DNA of 64,000 nucleotides. Source: Mycobacterium sp. ELW1. GTDB lineage: Bacteria; Actinomycetota; Actinomycetes; Mycobacteriales; Mycobacteriaceae. The notes below the pieces were generated by a model, which was not told the origin of the DNA, did no database searches, and saw only the letters and a list, made by a program, of their open reading frames with translations. Below are positions 63,668 to 64,000 of this stretch, in pieces. The position numbers and the translations under genes were made by a program. The DNA lies in contig NZ_CP032155.1 of assembly GCF_008329905.1 (NCBI RefSeq), positions 5,890,001-5,954,000 of the forward strand. The letters are read 5' to 3'. Position 1 is the first letter of the stretch. The number at the start of each line of letters is the position of its first letter.

Positions 63668-64000
63668 CTAACCTGCGCCGCCGGTAGCCATTTTCTCGGA
63701 CTGCAAAGACCACACGATCGGACCGGTGCCCGCGGCCGCATGCGCGCAGTACGCCGGCGCACCCTTCTCGCTGACCGCCGCCGCACCCAGCACGGCACAG
63801 TTCGCGCCGATCACCACGACGGGCAAATCCATCCGGCTCGAGGTGGCGGGCGGCGGTGACGTGGTGCGCGTCGTGGCCGAGGCGTTCAGATCGCGGTGGC
63901 CGAACAGCAGCGAAACGCCCGCGGCCGCACCGGCAATGATCACCACCGCACCCAGGATCGCCGGGATGAGCAGCCGACGGCGCGACGAATCGGACTCCGG
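63668..64000 (-). CDS. Membrane-anchored protein, partial (N-terminus cut by window edge)
   Basis: The C-terminal 110 residues of a longer protein, open to the right edge with no start in view. A short basic stretch (SSRRRLLIP) precedes one membrane span (AILGAVVIIAGAAAGVSLLF). A Thr/Pro/Ser linker (TTRTTSPPPATSS) leads to an extracytoplasmic domain of about 50 residues with two cysteines (VIGANCAVLG and APAYCAHAA) that could form a disulfide. The family is not recognised; this layout (cytoplasmic part, one span, small outer domain) also occurs in Ser/Thr kinases but nothing here proves it. Confidence 0.6.
   Translation of the reverse strand, partial: PESDSSRRRLLIPAILGAVVIIAGAAAGVSLLFGHRDLNASATTRTTSPPPATSSRMDLPVVVIGANCAVLGAAAVSEKGAPAYCAHAAAGTGPIVWSLQSEKMATGGAG

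Overview
The window is high-GC actinobacterial chromosome from a Mycobacterium, most likely a fast-growing or environmental species. The key evidence is a gene order that follows the Mycobacterium tuberculosis segment Rv3759c to Rv3795 (named from memory, not searched): proX, fadE36, alkyl sulfatase, tcrX/tcrY, hisC2, echA21, quinone reductase, class-V aminotransferase-like protein, Rv3779-type glycosyltransferase, bpa, wzt, glfT1, wzm, GtrA, dprE1, dprE2, aftA and embC-embA-embB. No phage, plasmid, CRISPR array or insertion sequence was seen.

Layout. (1) 1-8.7 kb: end of an osmoprotectant-binding lipoprotein, a minus-strand CoA-transferase/phosphatase/kinase-fold operon, and a divergent operon of kinase-fold phosphotransferase, SDR, acyl-CoA dehydrogenase, TetR regulator and quinone reductase. 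A perfect 9-bp-arm palindrome lies between them. (2) 8.7-12.6 kb: alkyl sulfatase and a secreted phosphoesterase. (3) 12.7-19.9 kb: a five-gene minus-strand operon, tcrX-tcrY-GT39-GT2/GtrA-GT39, whose histidine kinase gene carries a 1-bp frameshift. (4) 20-25.2 kb: small envelope proteins, a ThrE-type exporter and a second phosphotransferase/ACAD/SDR operon. (5) 25.2-28.7 kb: small secreted proteins and a TetR-controlled FAD monooxygenase operon with two identical operator-like boxes. (6) 28.7-38 kb: three tRNAs, hisC2, cysK-cysE, a permease, echA21, a MarR regulator, a quinone reductase and a class-V aminotransferase-fold protein lacking the PLP lysine. (7) 38-60.4 kb: the arabinogalactan/lipoarabinomannan locus, interrupted by a 13E12-type HNH gene and two small enzymes. 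(8) 60.4-64 kb: secreted proteins, a permease and a partial membrane protein.

How the genes work together. Region 7 makes the mycobacterial cell-wall arabinogalactan. GlfT1 starts galactan, Wzm/Wzt export it, DprE1/DprE2 make decaprenyl-phosphoryl-arabinose, and AftA and the Emb proteins polymerise arabinan outside the membrane. The two phosphotransferase-SDR-ACAD operons resemble the LvaA/LvaD/LvaC part of the levulinate pathway of Pseudomonas putida and human ACAD10/11. I infer that they isomerise 4-hydroxyacyl-CoAs through a phosphorylated intermediate. The tcrXY operon appears to couple a two-component system to polyprenyl-phosphate-sugar glycosylation of the envelope.

Caveats. Three genes are frameshifted as given: tcrY (1-bp loss in a C run), embA (a 107-bp imperfect duplication) and embB (1-bp loss). 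Loss of both embA and embB would be hard to tolerate, so sequencing or assembly error is a serious possibility. DprE1 has alanine at the position of the benzothiazinone-target cysteine, which predicts natural resistance to that drug class. No intergenic stretch exceeds about 300 bases.
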